The notes under the pieces were generated by a model. That model was not told where the DNA came from. It did not search any database and was given only the letters and a program-made list of their open reading frames with translations. Positions 1 through 10,920 of a DNA stretch of 64,000 bases are shown here, piece after piece. The stretch is taken from NCBI GenBank assembly GCA_021292165.1, contig CM037877.1:33678197-33742196 (forward strand), given 5' to 3'. The first letter of the stretch is position 1. The number at the start of each line of letters is the position of its first letter. A program made the position numbers and the translations under genes. Source of the stretch: Shinisaurus crocodilurus (taxonomy: Eukaryota > Chordata > Lepidosauria > Squamata > Shinisauridae).

Positions 1-900
1 TATGAACAAATAGGATATGTTTTTGCATACAAAATAAGCAGATTTTTGTTTTCATTACCCAGTGCTCAGAAAACATGCTTTTTGACAAGTTCCAGTGTTT
101 GCGGATCTAATAACTGTCATGTATATAATTGCATGCCAATAAGATCATTAGTTGTTAGAGGTATTCATAAAAACACCCCAAATTACTAAATTGGTTACTT
201 TTATTCCCCCAAAAAGTACATAGATGTCAGACCCATTTATCCTCTTCAGAATAACAAGAAATCAGTAGTTTAATGTTTCATGCACACAGAATTACACAAC
301 AACCTCCACCTGTTCTGGAACCCAAATCATGCAGGGTTCCTGAACGCATAAAAAGCCAGTGAAGTGAAGAGATCTGCTCACAAAGACTTCTCCCTGTAGA
401 TGTCCACGCCTACTGTGCGGACAGTGGGCGTGGGGCTGAGGGAGCTGCATGACATTGTTGAGGACCACTGGTCTGGTCCTACAACCCCTTTCTACCCATG
501 AAGGGAATATCTATGGACAAGGAACACTAGTGATAAAGACCACAAGATGTGATTTTGTGTTTCGACCTTGGGTGATGTTAGCTGTGGTTTTGGCAATGTA
601 AAATTAAACATTCTTAGTTGCCTTTCTGCTATGCACTCAGAGTGACATACAATTGGAACAGAAATTAATCTAGAGTGGCTAGTACCAGGACACGTGTTTT
701 GCTTTGTCCTCCTGAATACATTGTTTTCTTAAGGTTTTAATTTCTGCTCTTGCATCTTACAAAGAAGGAAGTGTAAATGTGCACCTTTGTAAATTTACGA
801 AGTGGCTGGATTTGGACGGTATGATATAATCATAGTTCAGTGTTATATGCTCAAGCCTTGCATCCCAGCCCACAGTCTCTCACCACCTGAGACAAGAACA
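1..900. other. Unclassified single-copy-like DNA
   Basis: AT-rich sequence with no long frame, no tRNA-like boxes and no repeat matching another part of the window. Nothing here supports a gene. Confidence 0.5.
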
Positions 901-930
901 TGGAGCTGCTATGAAGTGCCATAATTGCAT

Positions 931-993
931 GCTAATTTTGACCCTTTGGGGGCTCTGTAGCTGCTATGGAGTCTCCAAAGGGTCAAAATTAGC
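931..993. repeat. Inverted repeat with 19-bp perfect arms
   Basis: The left arm 931-949 (gctaattttgaccctttgg) is the exact reverse complement of 975-993. A third, diverged copy of the left arm follows from 1004. The sequence between and after the arms carries a gct(g)ctatgga motif in both orientations. This looks like a small palindromic transposon relic, but no target duplication is visible. Confidence 0.6.
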
Positions 994-1160
994 TTTCAAA
1001 CAAGCTAATTTTGATCTTTTTGGTGCTCCATAGCAGCTCCAGACAGTATTTTGTTTTAATTTTTTATAACCCCCTGTTTTTGGCACATGTGCTCAGGGAT
1101 GTGGCCGGGGGGGCACACAACAAAGTGCCCCGTGGACATCCCGATGTTGCTCACCCCTGA

Positions 1161-3345
1161 TCTAGGGAAATAAGCCAGGATCAGAAAACACCGTTTTAAG
1201 TTGGCTTTTCCCCTAACCTATAGGGAGCCATAGGCTAACCAAAATTTGTCTAGGTTCACACCTACCAACAAATCATAGCTGAAAATGAAATGAACGCTTC
1301 CAATTTCCTCACAGTCACATTGGAAGACAAGGAGAAAAGAGGTTGCAAGCCGGAGGCTCATTCACATAACACTAAACTATGGTTTAGCATTACATCTTAA
1401 TAGAGGCAATATGTTTACATTTTGTAAAGGATTATACATAGCATGTGTTCCATGACCTTGTAAAAACACAAAACCATCAGCGTAAGATGTATCTGTACAA
1501 TTATTCTGGCATGTTAAAACATTGTAATTAAAACACTGAAAGCTATTAAGAGGGAAAGGGCAATTTGTATAAGTTCCTATATGTAAATAAATTTGAGCAA
1601 TATACAAATCAAGAGTTCCTGTTTGTTTGTTTGTTTGTTTGACGTTCTCTAGCTGGTGCCACCACCACAAGTTCATCAGGAAAGTACCTGTTTATCTGTG
1701 TATAATGTTACGATTAAATAGATTTGTAACACTAAAAGAATTTTCAGAGAATGCCAGCCAGGCAGTGTAAACAAACAAAATATCACAATTTTTAGGATAA
1801 TTCTCCCTGATGTCGATACGTGCATTCACAAACAAAAATTTGGCTTTAATGTGTACCAAATAAGGCAGTTTTCGGCAATAATGAGGGAATTTTCAATGCC
1901 ACACCACTGGAAACAATGAACGGACTCTTCTGTCACCTGGCTGTACAGAGCACAGGCAAAATCTTCTAGAAAGCAAAAGGAGTGAGCAATTCCAGTACAT
2001 CATAAAATATGGCCAGTAGTGTTTTACTATTATTAATTCCTGTAAGAGACAGTAGTCCTGCTTTACCTCTTCCATGTGTTCGATCAGTGCCTGGAGCGAG
2101 AGTGGGATTCGTGGCCTGATCCCGCCCACCCCCAGCCATTGTGCATTTGGTGAAAGGTGGGAATGGGTTCTACCCACGTACAACTGGCTGATCATAGGCT
2201 CTGTCCATGCTTTTGGGAACCCAGATCACTCATATGCCCAGCTTTTCTCATTTTCCCGTGAAGGCACACAGGTTGGTGCCAGAGCCAACATTTATGATCC
2301 TGCTTCTCCTCCAAGCATGTGAGAGCGGCTGATATCCATGAAGCCAATTTCACGGGTTGCTCATGGAACAGCCACGCGTCCACAGGTCTACCTTATTCAC
2401 ATACGGGATGGAATGGAGGTTCTTTTTTTATAGCTAAAACAAAGCACACAAGCTAGGGGAGGGAGACAATCTGCCCTGCCCTGCCTTAACTCACTGAACT
2501 GTTGGTTGAAGCATTTTCCTCGCAGCCTGGCTATTATACTAAAAGTGAGCTGCTAGAAGTGGAGGATAAAAGCGCTTAAGCACTGGAGCTCAGCAAAGTA
2601 GGCTGGGAAAGATTTTCACTCCTTTCCCTGGTGCAGTGCGAAAAGAGACACAGCCAGCCCTGCTTTACCAATGAATCGGCAGATCTATGAATAAAATACA
2701 GCTGCCCCCATTACATTCAGTGTGGCTTTTACTAATGTGTGTAATAATCACCCTCCTTTACACTCTTCAAAGCATATTAAACAATGAATTTAAAAAAATA
2801 TCTTTCTTGCTATTTCTGTACTGCTAGCTAGTGCATCCCCCCCCCCCATACATGGAGCCCAGGCTGAGCTGCACCCGTCTCACATACTTCCAAGCTTTTT
2901 CTTGTCTAGGAGGTAACTGGGCAAAAAGCGAGGTGGCATACGGTCTTCCCAACTGGACTGATTACTCGGGAACTAGTCACTGGGGACTGATCACCTAATC
3001 AACCTCTGGGGCAAGATGAGCTTTCTCACATTTTCCAGGGTAAGTTACTGTTCGCCTTTTTACCTGTCTACCATATACAGGTGACAGATTAGCTGCAATC
3101 TATTGGTAAATCGTGGTCTCGAAGCACTTGAAAGGATGAACTCCATGCAGGAAGTGCAACCATACAACACACAATCTGTACATCTTTCCACAACTTATCC
3201 CCGGCAAACTGTCTCACTTCAGAATGGAATTAATGAGTGCAATATTGACGAATGGGGGTAAATGGGTGTTAGAAAATGGTGTTTCTTTATAAACATCATC
3301 TTACTTATTTGCTTTGAAGTAATTCTTGTGTACCTTCTTTTCTCC
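1161..3345. other. Unclassified stretch
   Basis: Contains a short GTTT run near 1621-1640 and a C homopolymer near 2838. The short frames here have no recognisable domain or periodic codon signal. No gene is supported. Confidence 0.45.
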
Positions 3346-3445
3346 NNNNNNNNNNNNNNNNNNNNNNNNNNNNNNNNNNNNNNNNNNNNNNNNNNNNNNN
3401 NNNNNNNNNNNNNNNNNNNNNNNNNNNNNNNNNNNNNNNNNNNNN
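3346..3445. other. Assembly gap, 100 N
   Basis: Exactly 100 N characters, the usual placeholder for a gap of unknown size. The first base to the right starts directly in a dispersed repeat (3446 onward), so the gap probably marks a repeat edge the assembler could not cross. Frames translated through it are meaningless. Confidence 0.98.
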
Positions 3446-3835
3446 GGGCAAACTGTCCTCTGGCATTAAGGGTAGGAATGGTCGGGCACCTGCCAAGGGC
3501 CCACAACCAAGCAGAGCCCCCTGACAAGAGCCCCCTGGATTTGCTCTCCTCCTCCTCCTCCTCGCAACCGGCTTGCTCACCCGCCTCTCACTCTGGCCCA
3601 GACAATGGTGGTAGTGAGGAGGAGGAGCAGGAGATGCCACTGCCTGCTTGCCCACTGGCTCTCTCTGCCTGCCAAGCGAGCAAGCAAGTGGTATCGGTGA
3701 TGAGAAAGAGGAGGAGGAGCACTAGCGGCTGGTGACAATGGTGGTAAGAAGGCCGACGCACTGAGGGAGGGGGGCATTGAGGGTGTCTTTCCCGAGGGCC
3801 CTCCAAAACCTGGCGCTGGCACTGCTCCATCTATC
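3446..3835 (+). repeat. Purine-rich dispersed repeat family, copy 1
   Basis: Aligns by eye with 38840-39010 plus 39470-39695. Shared landmarks in order are: an agggtaggaatg/aagggtaggcatg start, a cctgacaagagccccctgga-like stretch, caatggtggtagtgaggagg, a GAG-triplet tract, tgacaatggtgg, a tgagggagg stretch and gctggcactg at the end. The copy starts at the assembly gap, so its left end is missing. The class is unknown; no coding potential is evident. Confidence 0.6.
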
Positions 3836-5389
3836 CTCATATCCTCCTTGGTGAGCCCCGCAAAGCTTACCAGGAGATAGAGGGCCTGGGCAACAGCAGG
3901 CAGCGGAAGGGATGGGCAGCAGCACTGAAAGTAGTGCAGCTCCAGCCACCTGATACTCCCTCAACCTGGAGCTGTAAAGAAAAGCGCCAGGTGAGGCAGC
4001 TGCAGCCACTGACTTAATCTTATCTACAGTGCCTCTCGGTCCCACGCCCTGAGGAACATGGGAGGTGGTGGGGAAGCCCAGAGGTACTGAGGATAATTAG
4101 CCGCCTGGCCTGGCACTTCTCTTTACAGCACCAGGCCATTAAAAAAAAAAGAAGAAAAGTCACAAGAAGGGAATCCAGCATCAGCTGTGGTGGCCCATGA
4201 GCCTCAGCATTTGTCCCATCATGTTAGGGTTGATGCTGGATATTCATGTGCCTACTAGTGCCAGCAGGAAGCTACTACTGAAACTATATTGAGTCATACC
4301 GTCATAGGGGCTGCCCCAGAGCCAGCCGCATGGCATTCCGTAGAGGACTGCTATCCACCGTGAGATAAGCCCACGGGGGGGGGGGTAACTTATGTAGGAA
4401 GGGTCCCATCAGAGGCCAAGGGCCCATCAAAGGTGGAGCCAGCCTTGCTGATTCCCTCTCCATGTGATCTAATGTCCCAAAGTGTTCTGAAGCTGCTACT
4501 TGTACCATCTGTCTTTGATATTGGACAAAATGGGTTTTTACCACAGCATATGGAAAAGGAGGGCATTGTATTCGCCCATTGTTCTCTTAGATTTTGGCAA
4601 ACGAATAACAGGAAATTAATTTGAATTATTCAATATGTTAGTGCCTAATTAACTGTAGATTATTTGCAATGACCAATTGCACCAGATTTCTTTCTTCGTG
4701 CCTAGTGCTAGCCTTCCATAGTAATAATAAGGCTCTGTGGGTACCAACCGAAATCAGGACACTTCATTGCAAGCAGAAATAGGGACATCTGGAATCTTGT
4801 CCAAAATGAATCCATGGGAGTGGATTCTGCAAATCTGGCAGAAATCTGGATGATTCTGGAACGCTGGCATCTCTACAAAAAGTATGCAAACTCTGTCCTC
4901 TCCCACTTCTGTTTTTACACTAAGGTGCTGGGCCAGGAGTACTGGGAGCAAAGATGCCCCTAGTGGATACCCAGATCTATGGATACAGGTCCATTTGGCT
5001 ATTGCTTATTCTCACAGATGATCCATCATTTGCAAGCGGCACTGAACTTTAGAAACAGCGGTGGGCTGAAAACTAATACAGTGGCTTATTCTTGCTATAT
5101 TTAATTGGATCTGGCCTGTTTTGTAGAGTAACGGCTGTTTATAGGCTGATTCCTGTGTGTCCTGTCTAATGTCACAGGGAAAATACTTTGATAGAACAGA
5201 GTGACTCCATATGTTTGCGGCATATACATACATTTGCAATTCTACTGTGGTGATATTTAGACATGTGTAGCGAGCGAGTAACATTAAAAAGAAATCCAAA
5301 ATGTGCAACTTTGTTGTCAGATTTAAATATGCCTATTTAAATATTCTATGCTTCTGGCTTTTCTGTTATATTTTTAAAACTATTATTTA
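3836..5389. other. Unclassified stretch
   Basis: Holds a short A/G-rich run at about 4140 and a G homopolymer near 4374. No tRNA-like boxes, transposon ends or credible exon were recognised. Confidence 0.4.
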
Positions 5390-5627
5390 TCTACTATATA
5401 AATGTGAATGTTTGTCTGTACGTTTGTACTTACATGGGTCCGCGCAGCGGGTTTGTGTCACCTTGGCTCCTACCCGGTTGGACGGATCCGCCCCAAACTT
5501 GCAACACATACTCCCCATCACCCAAGGACAAAGACTGGCAGGTTAAAATCTCCGAAAAACCCTTGCTGCGCCTGTACGGCCCAAAATAGATGAGAGCCAA
5601 TGGCGTCGCTTGGAATGCTCGCAGGGG

Positions 5628-5724
5628 CCATTCAGGAGGCGTTATGCAAATCGCTCCAACTGGCACATAGAATGTTGGTATGCACTGCCTCCACGGGGGC
5701 CCAATCAGAGGCGGATATGCAAAT
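5628..5724 (+). promoter_or_regulatory. Two CCAAT-like plus octamer modules in the Helitron
   Basis: Two copies of a CCAAT-like box (5628 ccatt, 5701 ccaat) are each followed 16 nt later by the exact octamer ATGCAAAT (5644-5651, 5717-5724). ATGCAAAT is the classical POU/Oct site and CCAAT is the NF-Y box. The motifs are seen directly; any regulatory activity is inference. Confidence 0.4.
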
Positions 5725-5764
5725 CTCTCCTACATCCAAACAGAATGTTCACGTGAACCACAGC

Positions 5765-6500
5765 CGGGACAGCAGGGATTTGATTGCATAATCCCGGGCG
5801 GGGGGGGGGGGAAGGCAGGGATTTCATTGTTGCATAGTCCCAGGGGGGAGGGGGAGCAGGGATTTGATTGTGTAGTCCCGGGGGGACACACACACGCAGG
5901 GATTTCATTGTATGGTCCTGGGTGGGGTGGGGACACAGGGATTTCATTGTTGCATAGTCCTGGGGGGGAGGGAAGCAGGGATTTCATTGTGTAGTACTGG
6001 GGGGGGCATTGTTGCATAGTCCCGGGGGCGGGAAAGCAGGGATTTCATTGTGTAGTACTGGGGGGGGACCAGGGAATTCATTGTTGTGTAGTCCCGGGGG
6101 AGGGGCGAAGCAGGGATTTGATTGCATAGTCCCGGAGGGGGGGGGGGAAGAAGGGATTACATTGTGTGGTCCCAGGGAGGGCGGAATTCATTGTTGCAAA
6201 GTCCCAGGGCGGAGGGGAAGCAGGGATTTGATTGCGTAGTCCCGGGGGACACACACACAGGGATTTCATTGTGTGCTCCTGGGGGGGCCCAAGGATTTCA
6301 TTGTTGCATAGTCCCGGGGTGGGGGTGTGGAAGCAGGAATTTCATTGTGTAGTACTGGTGGGGAGGGAAACAGGGAATTCATTGTTGCATAGTCCCGGGG
6401 AGAGGGGAAGCTGGAATTTCATTGTGTAGTCATGGGGGGAAGCAGGGATTTCATTGTGCAGTCCTGGGTGGGGGAGGAGCAGGGATTTCACAGCGGACAG
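5765..6500 (+). repeat. G-rich minisatellite inside the Helitron
   Basis: Roughly twenty imperfect units of about 30-40 bp, each with agcagggattt, cattgt(tg/gt)(c/g)(a)tagtc and a G run of 5-10. G runs of this density could form G-quadruplexes on the plus strand. Frames read through it are simple products of the repeat unit and are not genes. Confidence 0.85.
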
Positions 6501-6743
6501 CTACCTTAAGGAATTTCGAACAAAGAGTGCCTATAGGAAAATGACGACCCGGGCAACGCCGGGTAAAAAAAAGCTAGTAGCCCATATAGAAGACTGGGGT
6601 AAATAATTGTGTTTGTGAATCCAATTGGTACAGAAGCTTAGCATAGACTAAATGGCCTATTGCAACCCTACAGCATTGCTCCTTAAATTGTTTATTGTAA
6701 TAGGGAGAACTTTAGAAGTTGGATGTTACAGAAGCTGGATGTT

Positions 6744-6948
6744 ATGCTACACCAGTAAAGCAGGAACTCTGAATGTACCAGGTCCCAGGTTCAGTACCTA
6801 ACATTTCCAGTTAACAGCACTTTGAGTAGCTACTGGGAAAGAGCTCTGCCTGAAGTCTTGGGGAATCACAGGCTGCAGCGTGGATAGTACTGGACTAGAT
6901 GCCCCAATACTTGTCTGTCTTGGTATCAGGCAGCTTACATATATTCAT
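6744..6948 (+). mobile_element. tRNA-Ala-like SINE, decayed
   Basis: A degraded tRNA-like head is followed by a B-box-like aggttcagtacct near 6786, then the characteristic body: a ctctgcctgaagtcttggg segment, a tggatagtactggactagatg segment and a final ggtatcaggcagctta tail. The same body words occur in the SINE copies near 10.8, 35.5, 44.1 and 50.5 kb. Confidence 0.65.
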
Positions 6949-6999
6949 TTAACTGTAAAGCATCTACTGGGAATTCCAGATGCTTTTAAGACCCTACGA

Positions 7000-7135
7000 C
7001 AGGGTTCTCCAACCTTGAGTCCCCAGATGTTGCTGGACTACAGCTCCCAGAACCCCTTGCCATTAGCCATGCTGGCTGGGTATGCTGGGAGCTGTAGGCC
7101 AGCAACATCTGGGGACCCAAGGTTGGAGAGCCCTG
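7000..7135. mobile_element. Short palindromic hAT-type MITE
   Basis: Terminal inverted repeats start cagggttctccaacctt and end ggttggagagccctg. Flanks ccctacga and ctctaaga match at 6 of 8 positions, a decayed 8-bp duplication. The interior carries the ctacagctcccag / gctgggagctgtagg palindrome shared with the copies at 8.85, 23.7, 31.95, 46.76 and 51.98 kb. Confidence 0.75.
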
Positions 7136-7200
7136 CTCTAAGAGGTATAGCCTTTGGGCAATGATGTTCACTCAGCTAGATTTATTTAGAAAGGTGACAT

Positions 7201-7396
7201 TGACTGGGTTCACACAACATGGTAAGCCACTGTGGGTTGTGAGCCATGTTTGTTTCAGAGTGGCTTGTCGTGTTGTCTGAACCCAGCAATATGGTTTGTT
7301 AACCATGCACAAGCCACTCTGGCTGGGTTCAGACAACACTCTGAGGCAGGCGTGGCTCATGGCCCACGGTGGCTTGCCATGTTGTGTGAACCCAGT
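7201..7396. mobile_element. Compound MITE with tgactgggttc ends, copy 1
   Basis: Begins tgactgggttcacacaacat and ends atgttgtgtgaacccagt. An internal pair of the same end sequence (ggctgggttcagacaac, facing both ways) gives several nested hairpins. The four longer relatives at 26.7, 35.0, 43.0 and 58.0 kb share the ends and the multi-repeat plan. Confidence 0.7.
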
Positions 7397-8787
7397 GTGT
7401 GCGAGTAGACAAAATTAAACACAGTAGTACCCTCTCTGTATCTTTAAACCATGCTTTCCTCTTATGAGTTTTTCCTAGTGACCTTCCTTGATTTAATATG
7501 GCGTGTTTTGTGCTGTTGATATTGCACTCTCAGCACTCATGCATGGGGAGTTCACGGGAGGACTAGAGCCTTGGTTACTGTTTTAGGTGGCAACAGAAGT
7601 CCTCCGTCTACCCCGTCTAGTCTAGGAAGGTGTGAAACAGATTAAGAGGTTTCAGTGAGTCAGTGGAAAGATGCGTAACAATTTTTTTCAGTTACAATTT
7701 TTGGAAATTGGATGGACTGATGGATAGATGGACGGGCTGACGGACTAAGTGTAGAAAAAAGAGCAGAGTGACACAGAGAGAGCATTGGGAAAAGGCAGCA
7801 GATGTTGTAAAATATCTTCTTTCATGTTCCCCGTGTACCAGAAATGTGCAGACGTATGCTGGCAGAGCCTCAGTCAGAGCACAGAGTGAGGCTGTATCTT
7901 ACACATCTGGAAGCTATTTGGCAGAGTGTGGAGTTCAAATGTTTTCTGCCTCAGCTGGTTTCAGGCATACCTTTTTAGTGCTGGAGCTCAGCTTGGGACA
8001 GTTCAATGCACAGGACTCATTAACATGGGGGGGGGGAGGAGGCAGGGGGGCAGGTAGCTTTAGAACAGTTCATTTCAGCCCTTATCAGAGGTATGCCTCT
8101 CTTCTGCCCCACTTTCTTTTCTTCTACTGCTTTGGCTGCACTAAGAAATGGGATTAATAATGGAGAGACAGAGCAGGAAAGGGGGGCGGGGGGAAAGAAG
8201 AGCGAGAAGAAAACGGCACCACAGCTGAGTGAAGGCTGGCCCTCTATCAAAAGACAAAATGTACTTGGACAAAGTCCAGTACATGAGTTAACTTGAGTGC
8301 AAAGCAAGCCATTCAGAGCATAGAAAGAAAGAAAAATAAGGTCCTTTGCTTCAGAGTTACACAGAAGGGTCACCCTTGGAGCCCCTTTTTTCACTCCTTG
8401 CTGAAACCTACCACAGTTTGTGGTTTGTATTAAAAATGGGAGATGCAAAGGACACTTCTCATGACCTGGGGGGATTTTCAATTTAATATCGCATTTATTG
8501 AATGGTTCTGCAGAAGGAGAAGTGGATCTTCTGTATCTGGCAAAGGCTGCTATGCATGCAAGCAAGGCCTCTTGTACTTGGCCTGGAATGCAAAATATGG
8601 GCCTCCTGTGATAGCAAGTATTAGTTGGAGGCCAACTGGCTTTTGAAGTGCAATGTCCCGATTTCTGCAAGAACTTTTGTTTTGACAAGCCCCAAGACAA
8701 GTAAGATTGGGGGTGCCTATGGAAGAGAATGGCCTGTGCAGGAGGATGGAAAAACAGGAAGGCGGCCTGGGGAAGAGAATAGGCATT
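7397..8787. other. Unclassified stretch with a chance 226-codon frame
   Basis: Includes a minus-strand open frame 8020-8700. Its composition is irregular, it crosses a G homopolymer and A/G-rich tracts, and no domain or signal is recognisable. Nothing else in the stretch supports a gene. Confidence 0.4.
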
Positions 8788-9180
8788 GAGAGCCAGTATG
8801 GTGTGGTAGTTAAGTGTTGGATGGGGACTCGGGAGATCCAGGCTCTAGTCCAGGGCTCTCCAACCTTGGGTCCCCAGAAGTTGCTGGACTACAGCTCCCA
8901 GAATCCCTTGTCATTAGCCATGCTGGCTGGGTACGCTGGGAGCTGTAGGCCAGCAACATCTGGGGACCCAAGGTTGGAGAGCCCTGCTCTAGTCCCTTTT
9001 CAGCCATGAAGCTCAATGTGTGACTTTGGGCCAGTCACTGACTCTGAGCCTAACCTACCTCACAGGGTTGTTGTGAAGATAAAATGGAGAGGAGGAAGGC
9101 CATGTAAGCCATCTTGGGTTCCTTGCAAGAGGGGAAAAAAAGCTGGATATGAATGTAATAATAAATTAAAAAATAAACAG
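8788..9180 (+). mobile_element. Sauria-type SINE interrupted by a hAT element
   Basis: The head gagagccagtatggtgtgg with a tRNA-like A box is followed by gggactcgggagatccagg. After the hAT insertion come ttttcagccatgaagctc, gactttgggccagtcactg and cctacctcacagggttgttg, a diverged copy of the family's aaaggtgggatataaatg tail word, and an A/T-rich end. This order is typical of squamate Sauria-class SINEs. The hAT at 8851-8986 splits it, so the SINE is the older insertion. Confidence 0.85.
8851..8986. mobile_element. hAT-type MITE nested in a SINE
   Basis: Ends cagggctctccaacctt and aaggttggagagccctg are nearly perfect inverted repeats. The element is flanked by a perfect 8-bp duplication CTCTAGTC (8843-8850 and 8987-8994). 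The host SINE reads continuously across the duplication once the element is removed in the mind's eye, which fixes both boundaries. Confidence 0.93.
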
Positions 9181-9190
9181 AAACTACATG

Positions 9191-9250
9191 GTTAGGTCTC
9201 AATAGCTCAGTTGGTAGAATCTGAAGGGTTGGGTTAAAGTCCAAGCTCTG
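9191..9250 (+). repeat. tRNA-like fragment
   Basis: Contains an A-box-like aatagctcagttggtagaat and a weak B-box-like gggttaaagtccaa. It lacks a foldable acceptor stem, so it reads as a SINE head relic, not a tRNA gene. Confidence 0.4.
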
Positions 9251-9267
9251 GCATTTTATCTTTCACT

Positions 9268-9430
9268 GGGGGTGCTATAACTCAGTAGTACAGCATATGT
9301 TTTGCATGTTTATGGTTCTTTATTCAATCTCCAGCATCTGGCAGTAGCTCTCTAGGATAGACAACTTTTTTGGCCAGTGGTGTAGCGGGTCTCATTTTAG
9401 ACCCTGGACTTAATGGTCTGGGTGGTGATG
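9268..9430 (+). mobile_element. tRNA-Ala-like SINE
   Basis: Head ggggtgctataactcagtag (A box), then gttttgcatg at the anticodon-loop position (TGC in a TTTGCATG context, as in tRNA-Ala), then a B-box-like tattcaatctc and the gcagtagctctctagg body. The end is diverged. It is a retroposed copy, not a functional tRNA. Confidence 0.6.
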
Positions 9431-9549
9431 GTGTTGTCTTTAGGTGGCCATATGTATTACTTCAGTTGTGAAGCACATAACTAACATTTCACTTCCACCC
9501 CCAAACTACCATTCCATGCTTTACAACTGCTTCTACGTTCCTGGTATGT

Positions 9550-9582
9550 TAGAACAACAACAACAACAACAACAACAACACT
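9550..9582 (+). repeat. AAC microsatellite
   Basis: Uninterrupted AAC/ACA trinucleotide run. Confidence 0.9.
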
Positions 9583-9776
9583 GTTTCTACCAACCCTGAT
9601 TTTTTTAAAAAATATACGTTGAGCATGTGCAGTTTTACATTTTAAACTCTCTTAAATCATAGCACCATTGTGACTACAGGTATAAAATGGAGAGTCTTTC
9701 TTCTGCACTCATCATCCGTTGCTCTCTGGGTGGTCATTTGGGGAGCCCGTGGGCTGCAGGGTCCTGGACTTTGGCC

Positions 9777-10104
9777 TAGGGTGGCCACTTGTGAACTGCC
9801 AAAAGAGGGCATGCATCACCAAAAGAGAGGACAAAAGAAGGCAGCAATTTGCATATGCTAATTGATACATATACATGCACATTTAGAAATAACAATTATA
9901 ATTTAAATAGAAATACAATACATCTCACTGTAGTGTAGAAGACTGTGCCTTGCTCAGTTTGCTGGCCTAGTCCTGTTGATGGGTCACTTCAAGGCCCAGC
10001 TCTTCCTTCTGATCATTCTTTATCTTTCTACCAAACTTGGACTGGGGACAGCCCTTCAAATAGAGGACTTCAAAACAGAGGATAGTTCTCTGGCAGTCCT
10101 TCAA
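9777..10104 (+). mobile_element. MITE-like family with ctaggGTGGcCact end, copy 1
   Basis: Starts ctagggtggccact, then gcatcaccaaaagagag, a tttagaaataa segment, aatttaaatagaaatacaat and a run of short repeats of the type tcaaatagaggac. The same series occurs at 34.6, 40.9 and, inverted and split, at 51.9/56.2 kb. The copy at 40.9 kb ends tgaccacccta, so the family has short inverted ends. Its transposon class is unknown. Confidence 0.55.
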
Positions 10105-10230
10105 ATGCACACACATGCACATGCACGTTCACATACATCTCTCTCTCTCTCTCTACACACACGCACACACCACTCACTCAGACTGCTTGTTTTGTATACA
10201 TTCCAATATTTAAAAACCTTCAGTTTAAGT

Positions 10231-10685
10231 CAGGGGTGGGCAACTTGTGCTACACTCTCTTGGAGGTAATGTGTGAGGAGCTGGGGGTCTCCCTAGGCTC
10301 CCCCACAAAGTACCCCCCCACACATACATCCACTCCTACGTCCACTCACTCACTCACCCACCCACTCACTCACAACTTTAACCTTTCCTTTCTCTCTGTC
10401 TCTGCCACTGAAAAATAGGAAAAACATTCTAGGAATGGCCTCTATGATTTCTGCCCTAGAAGCCTCGTTCCTAGTGTATCCCGGAACATCCTAGGAAGCC
10501 GATAGGAACTTTCAAGCATTGCTTCCTGGGACGCTCTAGGAAATGGGCTTCTATGGTAAGAACCGTAATGCTCATTCCTAGAGTGCTTTTCTTCTTCTTT
10601 TTTTCCTTTTTCAGCAGCAAAAGATGCTGGGGGTCTGAGGAGATGCCAGGCAGGGCTTGTGGGGGCTACTGTTTTTGTACCCCTG
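10231..10685. mobile_element. Candidate hAT element with simple repeats
   Basis: Left end caggggtgggcaacttg and right end gtacccctg resemble other hAT ends in the window. Flanks gtttaagt and gtctaggg agree at 5 of 8 positions and both have TA in the centre. The interior holds CACT/CCCACT runs and several copies of a cattcctaga motif. The right end is short, so the call is tentative. Confidence 0.4.
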
Positions 10686-10690
10686 GTCTA

Positions 10691-10822
10691 GGGTTTCAGG
10701 TAACAGTCTCTCCCATCATTTCCTGCTTCATCCTTTTAATTGGAGATTCCAGGGATTGAACTGGGACCTCTGAGTACAAAGCAGGACTGGGCTCCACTAC
10801 CACTGAGCTATGGTTCCTCACC
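10691..10822 (-). mobile_element. tRNA-Ala-like SINE head, minus strand
   Basis: Reading the minus strand: a gggtgaggaaccatagctcag-like head with A box, a B-box-like ggttcaatccctgg word in diverged form, then the ctccaattaaaaggat and gaaacc-like body. It stops where a plus-strand 3' part of the same SINE family begins (10848), giving a head-to-head junction. Confidence 0.6.
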
Positions 10823-10847
10823 CAAATTTTTAAAAGGCTCTCAGGTT

Positions 10848-10920
10848 GCAGGAGAGCAACTGCCAGTCAGAGTAGACCATACTGGCCTAGGTGGACTATT
10901 GGTCTCATTTGGTATAAAAG
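10848..10920 (+). mobile_element. tRNA-Ala-like SINE 3' part
   Basis: Shows the plus-strand tail words gcaactgccagtcagagtag, accatactggcctagg and attggtctcatttggtataa. It belongs to the same family as the adjacent minus-strand head, so two copies or one inverted copy meet here. Confidence 0.6.

Larger units (their letters stand above)
5390..6577 (+). mobile_element. Non-autonomous Helitron
   Basis: The element opens with TCTACTATATAAATG directly after an A and closes with CTAG directly before a T, as expected for rolling-circle insertion between A and T without target duplication. A terminal hairpin (stem ACCCGG 6547-6552 with CCGGGT 6559-6564, loop GCAACG) lies 9 nt before the final CTAG. 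No Rep/helicase frame is present, so it would depend on a transposase supplied elsewhere. The interior is filled by a G-rich minisatellite. Confidence 0.88.

Noticed and set aside
1077..1162. Possible hAT right end (gctcacccctg) near 1.15 kb
   Set aside because: Only one end is visible and no paired left end or duplication could be found.
3262..3735. Frame of 157 codons running through the gap
   Set aside because: The middle is 100 N, so continuity of the frame is artificial.
5680..6429. Glycine- and serine-rich repeated frames
   Set aside because: They are translations of the Helitron minisatellite; frames shift with the unit length.
8020..8700. Minus-strand open frame of 226 codons
   Set aside because: Longest frame outside the LINE, but it crosses homopolymer and purine-rich tracts, has no recognisable domain, and has no plausible promoter or splice context. 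A chance frame of this size is expected in 64 kb read on six frames.
9191..9362. Possible tRNA genes
   Set aside because: A and B boxes are visible but acceptor and T stems do not pair and body sequence of SINEs follows, so these are retroposon heads.
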